A stretch of DNA of 64,000 nucleotides, from positions 46,061 through 110,060 of the forward strand of contig NZ_FXTP01000017.1 in NCBI RefSeq assembly GCF_900182705.1. Reading direction: 5' to 3'. Below are positions 53,270-61,766 of this stretch, in pieces. The position numbers were made by a program, and so were the translations under genes. The notes below the pieces were generated by a model. That model was not told the origin of the DNA and did not search any database. It worked only from the letters and a program-made list of their open reading frames with translations. How positions within the stretch are numbered: the first letter of the stretch is position 1; every line of letters begins with the position of its first letter. Source of the stretch: Gracilimonas mengyeensis (lineage in GTDB: Bacteria > Bacteroidota > Rhodothermia > Balneolales > Balneolaceae).

Positions 53270-54109
53270 ATGTCTGTTAATTACACTGTTAGATATGCTA
53301 CAAATCCAGAAGACGTAAAGAGTTACGGCACCGAACGACTCCGTGAAGATTTTCTTATCGAGAATCTGTTTGAAGATGGAGAGATTAATATGGTGTATTC
53401 TTTTTACGGTCGCCAGATTGTTGGGGGCGCCAAACCTGGCTCTTCTGCTTTAGAACTGGAAACTATTGATCCGTTGAAAGCCAACTTTTTCCTGGAGCGT
53501 CGTGAGCTGGGGATCATTAATGTTGGTGAACCCGGCATTGTGAAAGTCGGCGATACTGAATACGAAATTGATTTTAAAGAAGCCATCTATGTAGGTCGTG
53601 GAGAAGAAGAAGTAAGTTTCCACCAAAAAGACGGCAAGCAGCCGCTTTTCTATTTCAACTCCGCACCTGCCCATCAAGCGTATCCTACCAAAAAGATTTC
53701 GCAAGACGAAGCCGAAATCGTTGAACTTGGCTCGCTGGAAACAGCCAATCACCGCGTAATCCGCAAGCTCATTGTGAACAGTATCGTAGATACTTGCCAG
53801 CTACAAATGGGAATGACCCAGCTTGAAACCGGTAGTGTTTGGAATACAATGCCGGCCCACGTGCACAACCGCCGTATGGAGGCTTACTTCTATTTTGAAG
53901 TTCCCGATGAACAAGCAGTTTGCCACTTTATGGGAGAACCGGATAATACCCGCCACATCTGGATGAAGAACAACCAGGCGGTACTCTCTCCCCCATGGTC
54001 TATCCACTGCGGTTCAGGAACCAGCAACTATACCTTTATCTGGGCCATGAATGGCGAGAACCTGGATTATGGAGACATGGATCATGTAGAAATTCAAGAT
54101 CTGAAATAA
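53270..54109 (+). CDS. kduI: 5-keto-4-deoxyuronate isomerase
   Basis: 279 residues from ATG 53270 (MSVNYTVRYATNPEDVKSYGTERLREDFL), the usual KduI N-terminus; upstream in-frame codons to 53201 run through the operator and are rejected. The zinc cupin site is in WNTMPAHVHNRRMEAYFYFEVP and SPPWSIHCGSGTSNYTFIWAM. It isomerises 4-deoxy-L-threo-5-hexosulose uronate, formed from unsaturated galacturonate, to 3-deoxy-D-glycero-2,5-hexodiulosonate, the KduD substrate. First gene of a rightward operon (kduI, kduD, DUF4861, lacI, kdgK, uxuA). Confidence 0.96.
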   Translation: MSVNYTVRYATNPEDVKSYGTERLREDFLIENLFEDGEINMVYSFYGRQIVGGAKPGSSALELETIDPLKANFFLERRELGIINVGEPGIVKVGDTEYEIDFKEAIYVGRGEEEVSFHQKDGKQPLFYFNSAPAHQAYPTKKISQDEAEIVELGSLETANHRVIRKLIVNSIVDTCQLQMGMTQLETGSVWNTMPAHVHNRRMEAYFYFEVPDEQAVCHFMGEPDNTRHIWMKNNQAVLSPPWSIHCGSGTSNYTFIWAMNGENLDYGDMDHVEIQDLK

Positions 54110-54126
54110 TCTAATCAACCAACTTT

Positions 54127-54195
54127 ACCTGTCAGGTCGCTGATTGAGGGTTATTTAGCGTTTTACGCTGAAAAAGGCCTGGCAGGTTTTTCTTT
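54127..54195 (+). terminator. Branched hairpin between kduI and kduD
   Basis: ACCTGTCAGG (54127-54136) pairs with CCTGGCAGGT (54178-54187), enclosing AGCG-tttta-CGCT, and is followed by TTTTTCTTTT. It could attenuate read-through from kduI. Related ACCTG stems occur at 58591 and 59915. Confidence 0.6.
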
Positions 54196-54218
54196 TAATT
54201 CTAAAATAATTGTCAGTT

Positions 54219-55004
54219 ATGAGTTCTTTATTTGATTTAAGTGGAAAACGGGCATTTGTAACCGGGGCAACCCACGGTCTTGGTATGGCGATGGCTAAGG
54301 GTTTAGGGGATGCCGGTGCCGAGCTAATTATCAACGGTACTACCCCAGACAAAATGGAACGTGCCTTAAAAGAATACCGGGAAGAAGGTTATGACGTAAC
54401 CGGTTATATATTTGACGTGACCGATGAAGAGGCCGCTAAACAGCACGTAGATAAAATCGAAGATGAAATAGGCCCCATCGACATCCTGGTGAATAACGCC
54501 GGTATTATAAAGCGGGTACCACTAAAAGACATGGATGTGGAAGACTACCGTAAAGTAATTGATGTCGATTTGGTTGGTCCTTTTATCATGGCTAAGCAGG
54601 TGGTTAAGCATATGATTCCCCGGGGCGAAGGCAAAATCATCAATATTTGTTCTATGATGACCGAATTGGGCCGCGACACCGTTGGCGCCTATGCCGCAGC
54701 CAAAGGCGGTCTTAAAATGCTTACTCAAAATATGGCTACGGAATGGGCCAAGCATAATATTCAGGCCAATGGTATTGGTCCCGGCTATTTTGCCACTTCT
54801 CAAACCGAACCGATTCGCGTAGATGGACATCCATTTAATGATTTCATCATACAACGCACTCCGGCCGGACGTTGGGGAGATCCTGAAGACCTTGCCGGAA
54901 CCGCCGTATTCCTGTCATCCAAGGCAAGTGATTTTGTAAACGGGCAGATCGTTTACGTTGATGGTGGTATCCTGGCCACTATTGGAAAACCTGCTAACGA
55001 ATAA
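54219..55004 (+). CDS. kduD: KduD-type SDR oxidoreductase
   Basis: 261 residues. Cofactor motif TGATHGLGMAMAKGLGDAG, NNAGIIKRVP, catalytic SMMTELGRDTVGAYAAAKGG with Ser-Tyr-Lys, and the C-terminal RTPAGRWGDPEDLAGTAVFLSSKASDFVNGQIVYVDGG. Close relatives are often labelled gluconate 5-dehydrogenase, but the kduI-kdgK setting indicates reduction of 2,5-diketo-3-deoxygluconate to KDG. ATG 54219 gives the standard start (MSSLFDLSGKRAFVTG); a TTG nine bases earlier is less likely. Confidence 0.88.
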   Translation: MSSLFDLSGKRAFVTGATHGLGMAMAKGLGDAGAELIINGTTPDKMERALKEYREEGYDVTGYIFDVTDEEAAKQHVDKIEDEIGPIDILVNNAGIIKRVPLKDMDVEDYRKVIDVDLVGPFIMAKQVVKHMIPRGEGKIINICSMMTELGRDTVGAYAAAKGGLKMLTQNMATEWAKHNIQANGIGPGYFATSQTEPIRVDGHPFNDFIIQRTPAGRWGDPEDLAGTAVFLSSKASDFVNGQIVYVDGGILATIGKPANE

Positions 55005-55010
55005 AATTAA

Positions 55011-55078
55011 TTAACCGCTAAGACGCTAAGAGCGCAAAGATTTCAACTCTTTAGCGTTCTTCGCGTCCCTTGCGGTTA
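55011..55078. terminator. Long imperfect hairpin between kduD and the DUF4861 gene
   Basis: TTAACCGCTAAGACGCTAAG at 55011 folds against the region ending CGCGTCCCTTGCGGTTAA at 55078 around a short TTTCAAC loop, giving a stem near 30 bp with mismatches. The wording resembles a common Bacteroidota dispersed repeat. It fills nearly the whole gap and may limit downstream transcription. Confidence 0.55.
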
Positions 55079-55093
55079 AAAAAACCAACTACC

Positions 55094-56401
55094 ATGAATA
55101 TCCCAGCTTCCTTTTCCCGAACGTTCTTTTCTGCAGCTGTGCTTGCCGGATTTTTATTCAGCGCATGCAGCACCGATACTCCTGATCCCGAATTTACACT
55201 CACAAACTCTTTATCTATTGATCGCGAAGAAGAACCGGTGGTGCTTACCCGAGATGCTATCATCGATAAAGTTGGAGAGGCCCAGATCAATGACGGCCTC
55301 CTCCCTGTCCCATACCTCAATGGCAAGGCGCTTTCGTCTCAGGTAGATGATATTGACGGCGATGGCGAATGGGATGAATTAGCTTTTCTGGTTAATCTTG
55401 ATGCCGAGTCATCACAAACCATCACCCTGCAATTGGTTGAAGAAGATGCTTACCCGGATTTTACCACCCGCACCAATGTACGTTTTGGCGTGCTGGATGA
55501 CGGTGAAATTACCAATCGCGAACAGCTTAGCATGACGGCCGATGAATTGCCCGTAGGTATGTTTGAACGATTTCAGATGGACGGTCCGGCCTGGGAAAAC
55601 GATAAAGTAGGATTTCGCCAATATATTGATGGACGTAATGGTCGCGATCTTTACGGTAAAAAATCACCCCAAATGGCGCTGGATACGGTTGGCATTTCTG
55701 ATGAAGGCGGACTTGAAGACAATTATCACGTAATGTTGCCCTGGGGGCGTGACATCCTGGCCGTGGGTAATTCTCTTGGCCTTGGGGGTCTGGCTATCTT
55801 AAGAAATAATAAACCCGTACGCCTCGGAATCCGGATAGATGACGAACGCAGCAATATTGATACCACTACTTACGAACTTTTATACGAAGGTCCTGTACGC
55901 TCTTCCTTTCGCTTAAGCTATGAAGGATGGAATACCGGTACAGGCAAAGCAGATCTTGTAAATGATGTAACCATTTGGGCCGGCCAATACCGTTACACAA
56001 ATACCGTACATCTTGAAAGTTCGAATCCAGTAGATACGCTTTTAGTAGGCCTCGTAAATATCCATAATCAAACAGATCCTGTAGTATTGGATGATGCGAC
56101 CGAAAACTACACCGCTTTTTATACTCACGACCAACAGGGCTATGATCGCGAGTGGTATATTGGAATGGGTTTGATTTTCCCTGATGCTTCCTATCTGGAC
56201 TATCGCAGAGCTCCTGACAGTGGCCCCGGCGTAACCAATAGTTTCCTGACCATGTTTGAACTGGAAGGTGAAAAAAGCCTGGAATATGAAGCCGTGGCAG
56301 GATGGGGTGTAAGCGATGAAAACTTTCGCGACAGCAGCTATTTCAGGAACTTCATGGCAGAAGAAACCCGCAAAGTTGCCACGCCTGTAATCATCGAATA
56401 A
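55094..56401 (+). CDS. DUF4861 lipoprotein
   Basis: About 435 residues. The lipoprotein signal MNIPASFSRTFFSAAVLAGFLFSAC selects ATG 55094. The body is a DUF4861 protein: SIDREEEPVVLTRDAI at the start, an EF-like acidic loop DDIDGDGEWDELAFLVNL near residue 85, then FQMDGPAWENDKVGFRQYIDGRNGRDLYGKKSP, DNYHVMLPWGRDILAVG and YDREWYIGMGLIFPD. DUF4861 genes recur in uronate-polysaccharide loci of Bacteroidota; I know of no settled function. A periplasmic sugar-binding or enzymatic role on unsaturated uronides is plausible given its place between kduD and kdgK. Confidence 0.8.
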   Translation: MNIPASFSRTFFSAAVLAGFLFSACSTDTPDPEFTLTNSLSIDREEEPVVLTRDAIIDKVGEAQINDGLLPVPYLNGKALSSQVDDIDGDGEWDELAFLVNLDAESSQTITLQLVEEDAYPDFTTRTNVRFGVLDDGEITNREQLSMTADELPVGMFERFQMDGPAWENDKVGFRQYIDGRNGRDLYGKKSPQMALDTVGISDEGGLEDNYHVMLPWGRDILAVGNSLGLGGLAILRNNKPVRLGIRIDDERSNIDTTTYELLYEGPVRSSFRLSYEGWNTGTGKADLVNDVTIWAGQYRYTNTVHLESSNPVDTLLVGLVNIHNQTDPVVLDDATENYTAFYTHDQQGYDREWYIGMGLIFPDASYLDYRRAPDSGPGVTNSFLTMFELEGEKSLEYEAVAGWGVSDENFRDSSYFRNFMAEETRKVATPVIIE

Positions 56402-56434
56402 ACCATACCCCGGGTTTTAAGAAATCTCTTTGCC

Positions 56435-57481
56435 ATGAGTACCAAGAAAACTACCATCCACGACATTGCCAAGGAGCTGGATATTACAGCTTCCACGGTA
56501 TCGCGGGCGCTCAAAGATCATCCCCGCATTAGTGATGCTACCAAAAAAGCGGTGTTGGAAATGGCTGAGAAAATGAACTATCAGCCCAATAGCATTGCCG
56601 CGGCATTACGTCGTGGAACCAGCAACTTGATTGGGGTAATTATCCCCACCGCCGACCGTAACTTTTTTGCTTCTGTTATCCGTGGCATTGAGGATGTACT
56701 CAATGATACCAGCTACAATGTCATCATCTGCCAGTCTAATGATTCCGTAGGGAAGGAGAAGAAAAATATTCAAGCACTCCTGGAAGCACGTGTGGATGGG
56801 ATTTTCGCTTCTTATGCCAAGGAAACACTAGATTTTAGTCACTACGAAGACGTTCAAAAAAGCGGCATTCCGCTCATTTTATTTGACCGTATGCAAAATG
56901 CATTTGACGTGGATGCAGTGGTTATAGATGACTATCTTGGAGCCTTCAAAGCCACAGAGCATTTGATTGATCAGGGATGCCGAAAGATTGTGCATTTCTC
57001 CGGTCCTGAAAACGTTAGCATTTATCGGGATCGCCGAAGAGGTTATGAAGAAGCCCTGAAAAAGCATGGTATTCCTATCAATAAAGAATTTATCATTAGC
57101 AGTGACTTGAAGCTTGAAGCGGGCAAAAGACTGGGTAATGAAATTGCGGGATGGGACGAACTGCCGGACGGCATCTTTTCTGCCAGTGATTATGCAGCCA
57201 TGGGCGCCATGGAAATCCTGAAAAAACACGACATTCGAGTTCCTGAAGATATTGCACTGGTCGGCTTTAGTAACGAAGCGTTTACCGAACTGGTAGATCC
57301 CGCTTTAAGCACTGTAGACCAACACAGCAAAAAAATGGGGAAATTTACAGCTAACCTCTTCCTGGAACGCATTAAAGACAAGGAAGAGAGCGGCAAAGAG
57401 CATACCCCGACCAAAACCGTTTTAAACCCGGAGTTAATTATCCGGAAGTCATCCTTAAAGAAGGTGCCAACTAACGCCTGA
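56435..57481 (+). CDS. LacI-family regulator of the KDG genes
   Basis: 348 residues. HTH TTIHDIAKELDITASTVSRALKDHPRIS, hinge PNSIAAALRRGTSNLIGVIIP, and a sugar-sensor domain (NFFASVIRGIEDVL, DGIFASYAKET, LILFDRM, FSASDYAAMGAMEIL). It lies inside the kduI-uxuA operon, 33 bases after the DUF4861 gene, and is the natural candidate for the TGCAATCGATTACAT boxes at 53233 and 60047. It is a paralogue of the regulator at 21226 but only moderately similar. The inducer is probably KDG or a keto-deoxyuronate; this is inference. Confidence 0.9.
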   Translation: MSTKKTTIHDIAKELDITASTVSRALKDHPRISDATKKAVLEMAEKMNYQPNSIAAALRRGTSNLIGVIIPTADRNFFASVIRGIEDVLNDTSYNVIICQSNDSVGKEKKNIQALLEARVDGIFASYAKETLDFSHYEDVQKSGIPLILFDRMQNAFDVDAVVIDDYLGAFKATEHLIDQGCRKIVHFSGPENVSIYRDRRRGYEEALKKHGIPINKEFIISSDLKLEAGKRLGNEIAGWDELPDGIFSASDYAAMGAMEILKKHDIRVPEDIALVGFSNEAFTELVDPALSTVDQHSKKMGKFTANLFLERIKDKEESGKEHTPTKTVLNPELIIRKSSLKKVPTNA

Positions 57482-57522
57482 ACTGAATTTCAATTTAAAA
57501 CCAACCTAAAACCTGACTGATT

Positions 57523-58560
57523 ATGAAAAAAGTAGTCACTTTCGGAGAAATCATGTTACGATTATCTCCTCCTGGATTTTTACGATTTTCTCAAGCCAAT
57601 TCTTTTGATGTTATTTACGGAGGCGGCGAATCTAATGTGGCCGTTTCGTTGGCAAACTACGGCGTTCCCGTAGAGTTTGTAACACGCCTGCCACAAAATG
57701 ATATTGGCGAATGCGCCTTGATGGAAATGCGCAAACGCAATGTGGGCACTAACCATATCGTCCGCGGAGGCGAACGTCTGGGCATTTACTTCCTTGAAAC
57801 CGGAGCAGTTAGCCGTGGAAGCAAAGTTGTGTATGATCGCGCTCATTCTGCCATCTCCACTATCAAAAAAGGAGACATTGACTGGGAAAAAGTATTTGAC
57901 GGCGCCGGCTGGTTCCACTGGACCGGCATCACCCCTGCCCTTTCGCAAGGAGCGGCTGATGTTACCTTGGAAGCCATCAAAGCGGCTAACGAATTGGGCG
58001 TAACAGTTTCAACTGACCTGAACTACCGCGCCAAGCTGTGGAAATATGGCAAAGAGCCCGGCGAAGTGATGCCTGACCTGGTAGAGGGCTGTGATGTGAT
58101 CCTTGGTAATGAAGAAGACGCCGAGAAGCACTTTGGAATTGAGCCGGATAACGTAGACATCACTAAGGGTGAATCTATGGATAGCCAGGCATACCTGTCG
58201 GTTTGCAAGAAACTGAAAGAGCGTTTCCCAAGAGCCAAGAAGATAATCACCACCCTTCGCGGATCCATTAGCGCCTCGCACAATAGCTGGTCGGGCGTTC
58301 TGTATAACGGGGATGAATTCCTGGATACACGCACCTACCAGATCACAGATATTGTAGACCGTGTAGGTGGCGGTGATTCCTTCATGGGCGGCCTTATTTA
58401 CGGATTACTCACTTACGAAGACGACGACCAAAAAGCCCTCGACTTTGCTGTTGCGGCCTCTTGCCTGAAGCACACCATTTACGGCGATGCCAACCTGGTT
58501 ACCGTAGATGAAGTGGAGAAGCTGATGGGCGGAGATGCTTCAGGACGTGTATCAAGATAA
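57523..58560 (+). CDS. kdgK: 2-keto-3-deoxygluconate kinase (PfkB family)
   Basis: 345 residues, PfkB/ribokinase fold. The N-terminal signature is VVTFGEIMLRLSPPGFLRFSQA with YGGGESNVAVSLANYG, and the catalytic motif is DRVGGGDSFMGGLIYGLL near residue 285. Many Bacteroidota KDG kinases have this MLRLSPP start. It phosphorylates KDG to KDPG, the substrate of the aldolase at 60095. It is followed by a GCAGGGA hairpin before uxuA. Confidence 0.93.
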   Translation: MKKVVTFGEIMLRLSPPGFLRFSQANSFDVIYGGGESNVAVSLANYGVPVEFVTRLPQNDIGECALMEMRKRNVGTNHIVRGGERLGIYFLETGAVSRGSKVVYDRAHSAISTIKKGDIDWEKVFDGAGWFHWTGITPALSQGAADVTLEAIKAANELGVTVSTDLNYRAKLWKYGKEPGEVMPDLVEGCDVILGNEEDAEKHFGIEPDNVDITKGESMDSQAYLSVCKKLKERFPRAKKIITTLRGSISASHNSWSGVLYNGDEFLDTRTYQITDIVDRVGGGDSFMGGLIYGLLTYEDDDQKALDFAVAASCLKHTIYGDANLVTVDEVEKLMGGDASGRVSR

Positions 58561-58590
58561 GTTGATATCACCCTGACCTTAAATGAATAC

Positions 58591-58620
58591 CAGACCTGCA
58601 GGGAATGTAAATCCCTGCGG
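58591..58620 (+). terminator. Hairpin after kdgK
   Basis: GCAGGGA (58598-58604) pairs with TCCCTGC (58612-58618), preceded by CAGACCT. There is no strong T-run (GCGTTTGGTTT follows), so partial termination or mRNA stabilisation is more likely than a full stop. Confidence 0.45.
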
Positions 58621-58733
58621 CGTTTGGTTTATAAAATCCTAGTGCAAAGTGCGGCTAATTATGGTCAAAGAGTCGATAATTACCTGCAACAAACACACCT
58701 TTACATCAAACAGAATTCTAAGATATAGGCACT

Positions 58734-59903
58734 ATGAAATTTGAATATACCTGGCGGTGGTACGGTCCCGATGACCCGATTAGCCTGAAATACATCCGGC
58801 AGACCGAAGCAACCGGCATTGTGACTGCTTTGCATCATATTCCCGTTGGGAAAGTTTGGTCGGTTGATGAAATCCAAAACCGGAAAAAGGAGATTGAAGC
58901 GGCCGGTTTACGCTGGTCGGTAGTAGAGAGCGTGCCGGTACACGAAGATATTAAGAAAAGGAAGGGACAGTACCTCGAGTATATTGAGAATTACCAGCAG
59001 ACCATACGTAACCTTGCTCTATGTGAGATTGACACTATCTGCTATAACTTTATGCCTATTCTTGACTGGACACGCACTAACCTGCAATACCAGGTTGAAA
59101 ATGGCAGTTTTGCCCTTCGCTTTGAGGCTAACGCATTTGCAGCTTTTGACCTGTTTATCTTACGTAGAAAAGGGGCTGAAGAAGATTATTCAGATGCTGA
59201 AATACAACGTGCCGAATTGTATTACAACTCGATGAACCGCACTGCCCGGGACAAACTAACTGATACCATCATAGCAGGTTTACCTGGTGGACACGAAGGC
59301 TATTCTATCGAGGAATTCAAAGAAATGCTGGATACGTATAAGCATATTTCTGCCAGTCATCTCGAAAAGAATCTTAAATACTTTCTGTCTAAGGTTATAC
59401 CGGTTGCAGAAGAGCAGCGGGTGAAAATGTGTATCCATCCGGATGACCCCCCCTATCCTATTTTAGGATTGCCCCGAGTGGTGAGCACCGCTAAAGACAT
59501 TAAACGTTTACTTAAGGATGTGGATTCCAAAGTAAATGGCATCACCTTTTGTACAGGATCCTACGGAGTCCTTAAAGAAAATAAGTTACCCAAAATGGCG
59601 GCTGAATTTGCCGATCGGATTCATTTTCTGCACCTGAGAAGCGTACAGCGTGAACAAGACGGGAGTTTCTATGAAGCCGATCATCTTAAAGGAGATTCAC
59701 AAATTGCAGCAGTAATGCATGCAATCATTAATTCAGATAAACTGGACAACAATCATGTAATTCCTGTCCGTCCCGACCACGGACACAAGATGCTGGATGA
59801 CATTGGTAAAGAGACCAATCCCGGCTATTCCTGTATTGGCCGAATGAAAGGCCTCAGTGAATTACGAGGTTTGGAGCAGGGACTTCGCTTCAATTTGACA
59901 TAG
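58734..59903 (+). CDS. uxuA: Mannonate dehydratase
   Basis: 389 residues, the UxuA length. Family blocks are TWRWYGPDDPISLKYIRQTEATGIVTALHHIPVG, LRWSVVESVPVHEDIK, YNFMPILDWTRTNL, RVKMCIHPDDPPYPILGLPRVVST, FCTGSYGV and IPVRPDHGHKMLDD, containing the metal-binding His and Asp residues. It dehydrates D-mannonate to KDG, joining the galacturonate branch (UxaC, UxaE, SDR UxuB) to the KDG pathway. Confidence 0.96.
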   Translation: MKFEYTWRWYGPDDPISLKYIRQTEATGIVTALHHIPVGKVWSVDEIQNRKKEIEAAGLRWSVVESVPVHEDIKKRKGQYLEYIENYQQTIRNLALCEIDTICYNFMPILDWTRTNLQYQVENGSFALRFEANAFAAFDLFILRRKGAEEDYSDAEIQRAELYYNSMNRTARDKLTDTIIAGLPGGHEGYSIEEFKEMLDTYKHISASHLEKNLKYFLSKVIPVAEEQRVKMCIHPDDPPYPILGLPRVVSTAKDIKRLLKDVDSKVNGITFCTGSYGVLKENKLPKMAAEFADRIHFLHLRSVQREQDGSFYEADHLKGDSQIAAVMHAIINSDKLDNNHVIPVRPDHGHKMLDDIGKETNPGYSCIGRMKGLSELRGLEQGLRFNLT

Positions 59904-59914
59904 ACTTGAAGTAC

Positions 59915-59948
59915 AGACCTGTCAGGTTTTAAAAAACCTGACAAGTCT
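59915..59948 (+). terminator. Intrinsic terminator after uxuA
   Basis: AGACCTGTCAGGTTTT (59915-59930) pairs with AAAACCTGACAAGTCT (59933-59948) with a two-base loop and is followed by TTCC. It closes the kduI-uxuA operon before the kdgA promoter. Confidence 0.7.
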
Positions 59949-60046
59949 TTCCATAATTCACAAATTCCCATGCATTCGGCTTTAACAAAGTTTATGTTAT
60001 GGAAGCGGTTTTAAGTTGAAATTTGAAACCGTCTTAATTTTCTTTA

Positions 60047-60061
60047 TGCAATCGATTACAT
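60047..60061 (+). promoter_or_regulatory. TGCAATCGATTACAT operator (kdgA-TRAP operon)
   Basis: Identical 15-mer to 53233-53247, 33 bases upstream of the kdgA ATG. It puts the aldolase and TRAP genes under the same regulator as kduI. Confidence 0.7.
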
Positions 60062-60094
60062 CAAATCTTTAAAACCAACCAATAGCTTACTCAC

Positions 60095-60766
60095 ATGGCC
60101 AGATTTACCCGCATACAAGTAGCCTCCAAGATGGAAGAAACCGGCCTGGTTCCTCTCTTCTATCACAACGATATTGAAACCTGTAAAGAAGTGCTGACTG
60201 CCTGCTATAAAGGCGGAGCCCGAATCCTGGAATTTACCAATCGTGGCGACTTTGCCCACGAGGTATTTGGCGAGCTCAACAAATTCGCCGAAAAGGAATT
60301 ACCCGAAATGATTCTTGGTGTAGGATCCGTAACCGATGGCGGAACTGCTTCACTATATATGCAGCTGGGAGCCAATTTCGTGGTAACACCAGTATACCGG
60401 GAAGACATTGCCATTGTATGTAATCGCCGTAAGGTGTTGTGGTCGCCCGGTTGTGGCTCGCTCACCGAAATAGCCAAAGCGGAAGAAATGGGCGCTGAAA
60501 TTATCAAGGTATTCCCCGGTAGCCAGCTCGGCCCTGGTTTTGTAAAAGCCATCAAAGCTCCCTGCCCCTGGACCAGCATCATGCCTACCGGCGGTGTTTC
60601 TGCCGAGCGCGAAAACCTTGAAGGCTGGTTCAATGCCGGCGTAACCTGTGTGGGAATGGGCTCTAAATTGGTGACCAAAGAATTTCTAAAAAACAAAGAC
60701 TACAGCGGATTAGAGAAGCATGTTAAAAATACGCTCGAACTCATCAAGGAAATCAGAAATGCATAA
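60095..60766 (+). CDS. kdgA: KDPG aldolase
   Basis: 223 residues, class I KDPG/KHG aldolase. GLVPLFYHNDIETCKEVLTACYKGGARILEFTNRG holds the catalytic Glu, and EIIKVFPGSQLGPGFVKAI the Schiff-base Lys near residue 139; MPTGGVS forms the phosphate loop. It cleaves KDPG to pyruvate and glyceraldehyde-3-phosphate, ending the pathway. It is first in an operon with DctP, whose start lies inside the end of this gene. Confidence 0.95.
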   Translation: MARFTRIQVASKMEETGLVPLFYHNDIETCKEVLTACYKGGARILEFTNRGDFAHEVFGELNKFAEKELPEMILGVGSVTDGGTASLYMQLGANFVVTPVYREDIAIVCNRRKVLWSPGCGSLTEIAKAEEMGAEIIKVFPGSQLGPGFVKAIKAPCPWTSIMPTGGVSAERENLEGWFNAGVTCVGMGSKLVTKEFLKNKDYSGLEKHVKNTLELIKEIRNA

Positions 60767-61766
60767 ACGAACCCACTGGTTGGGTTGTCTGCTACTGGCC
60801 GCCGTATTTATTTTTGCCGGCTGTTCGGAAGGCAATACCGACAAAAAAACCATTCGCCTGGCTCATGCTCTTAGTACCTCGCATCCCGTGCACATCGGGA
60901 TGGAGCGCATGGCCAAGCTGGTGGATGAAAAATCAAACGGACAGCTTGAAATTGCCATCTTCCCAAGCCAGCAGTTAGGCTCAGAACGGGAAACCCTGGA
61001 GCTGCTTCAAATCGGCAGCATCGGGATGACCAAAGTTTCCTCTGCGGCACTCGAAAATTTCGTTCCGGAATTGCGGGTTTACAGTCTGCCCTATTTATTT
61101 CAAAATGATGAGCACGCTTTGAATGTGCTAAATGGAGAAATCGGGCGGGAACTGTTATTGGCCGGAGAAGAATACTGGCTGCGCGGTCTCACCTACTATG
61201 ATGCCGGCTACCGTAGCTTCTATACGGTAAATCAACCTGTTGAATCGCCAGAAGATCTGCAGGGACAAAAGATTCGTGTAATGGAAAGCCAGATGTCCGT
61301 AAATATGGTGCGGGAATTAGGCGGTTCTCCAACGCCCATTTCATTTGGTGAGCTCTACACTGCCCTGCAACAGGGCGTGGTGGATGGTGCGGAAAACAAC
61401 CCACCCTCTTTTCTTAGCTCACGTCATTACGAAGTTGCCAAGTATTACAGCCTCGATGAACACCTCATGCTTCCCGACCTGTTGCTGATTAGCACGCTCC
61501 AATGGGACAACCTATCAGAACAGGAACAAAAGTGGATACAGGAAGCCGCTGACTCCTCAGCAAACTATCAACGTCAGGTTTGGGCCGAAGCCGAAGAAGA
61601 GGCGATGGAGATTGTGAAGGAAGCCGGGGTTGAAGTGATCTATCCGGATAAACAACCTTTTATTGAGCTTACCGAACCGATTTACGATCAGTACCGGGAA
61701 ACAGAACCCGAGTTCTTTGAGCTCATTCAACGAATTAAAGACGAAAACCCGAATCAAGAATCATGA
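60759..61766 (+). CDS. TRAP transporter substrate-binding protein (DctP family), lipoprotein
   Basis: About 335 residues. ATG 60759 overlaps the last 8 bases of kdgA and begins a lipoprotein signal (WLGCLLLAAVFIFAGC). The DctP fold shows KTIRLAHALSTSHPVHIGMERMAKLVDEKSNGQLEIAIFPSQQLGSERE, SLPYLFQNDEHA and the ligand-contact region GQKIRVMESQMSVNMVRELGGSPTPISFGELYTALQQGVVDGAENNP. The conserved Arg in KIRV and the Asn pair bind the substrate carboxylate. Operon context indicates a uronate or oligouronide ligand. Confidence 0.92.
   Translation: MHKRTHWLGCLLLAAVFIFAGCSEGNTDKKTIRLAHALSTSHPVHIGMERMAKLVDEKSNGQLEIAIFPSQQLGSERETLELLQIGSIGMTKVSSAALENFVPELRVYSLPYLFQNDEHALNVLNGEIGRELLLAGEEYWLRGLTYYDAGYRSFYTVNQPVESPEDLQGQKIRVMESQMSVNMVRELGGSPTPISFGELYTALQQGVVDGAENNPPSFLSSRHYEVAKYYSLDEHLMLPDLLLISTLQWDNLSEQEQKWIQEAADSSANYQRQVWAEAEEEAMEIVKEAGVEVIYPDKQPFIELTEPIYDQYRETEPEFFELIQRIKDENPNQES

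Noticed and set aside
55011..55022. TTAACCGCTAAG after kduD as a regulator box
   Set aside because: It lacks the palindromic second half and belongs to a long hairpin repeat.
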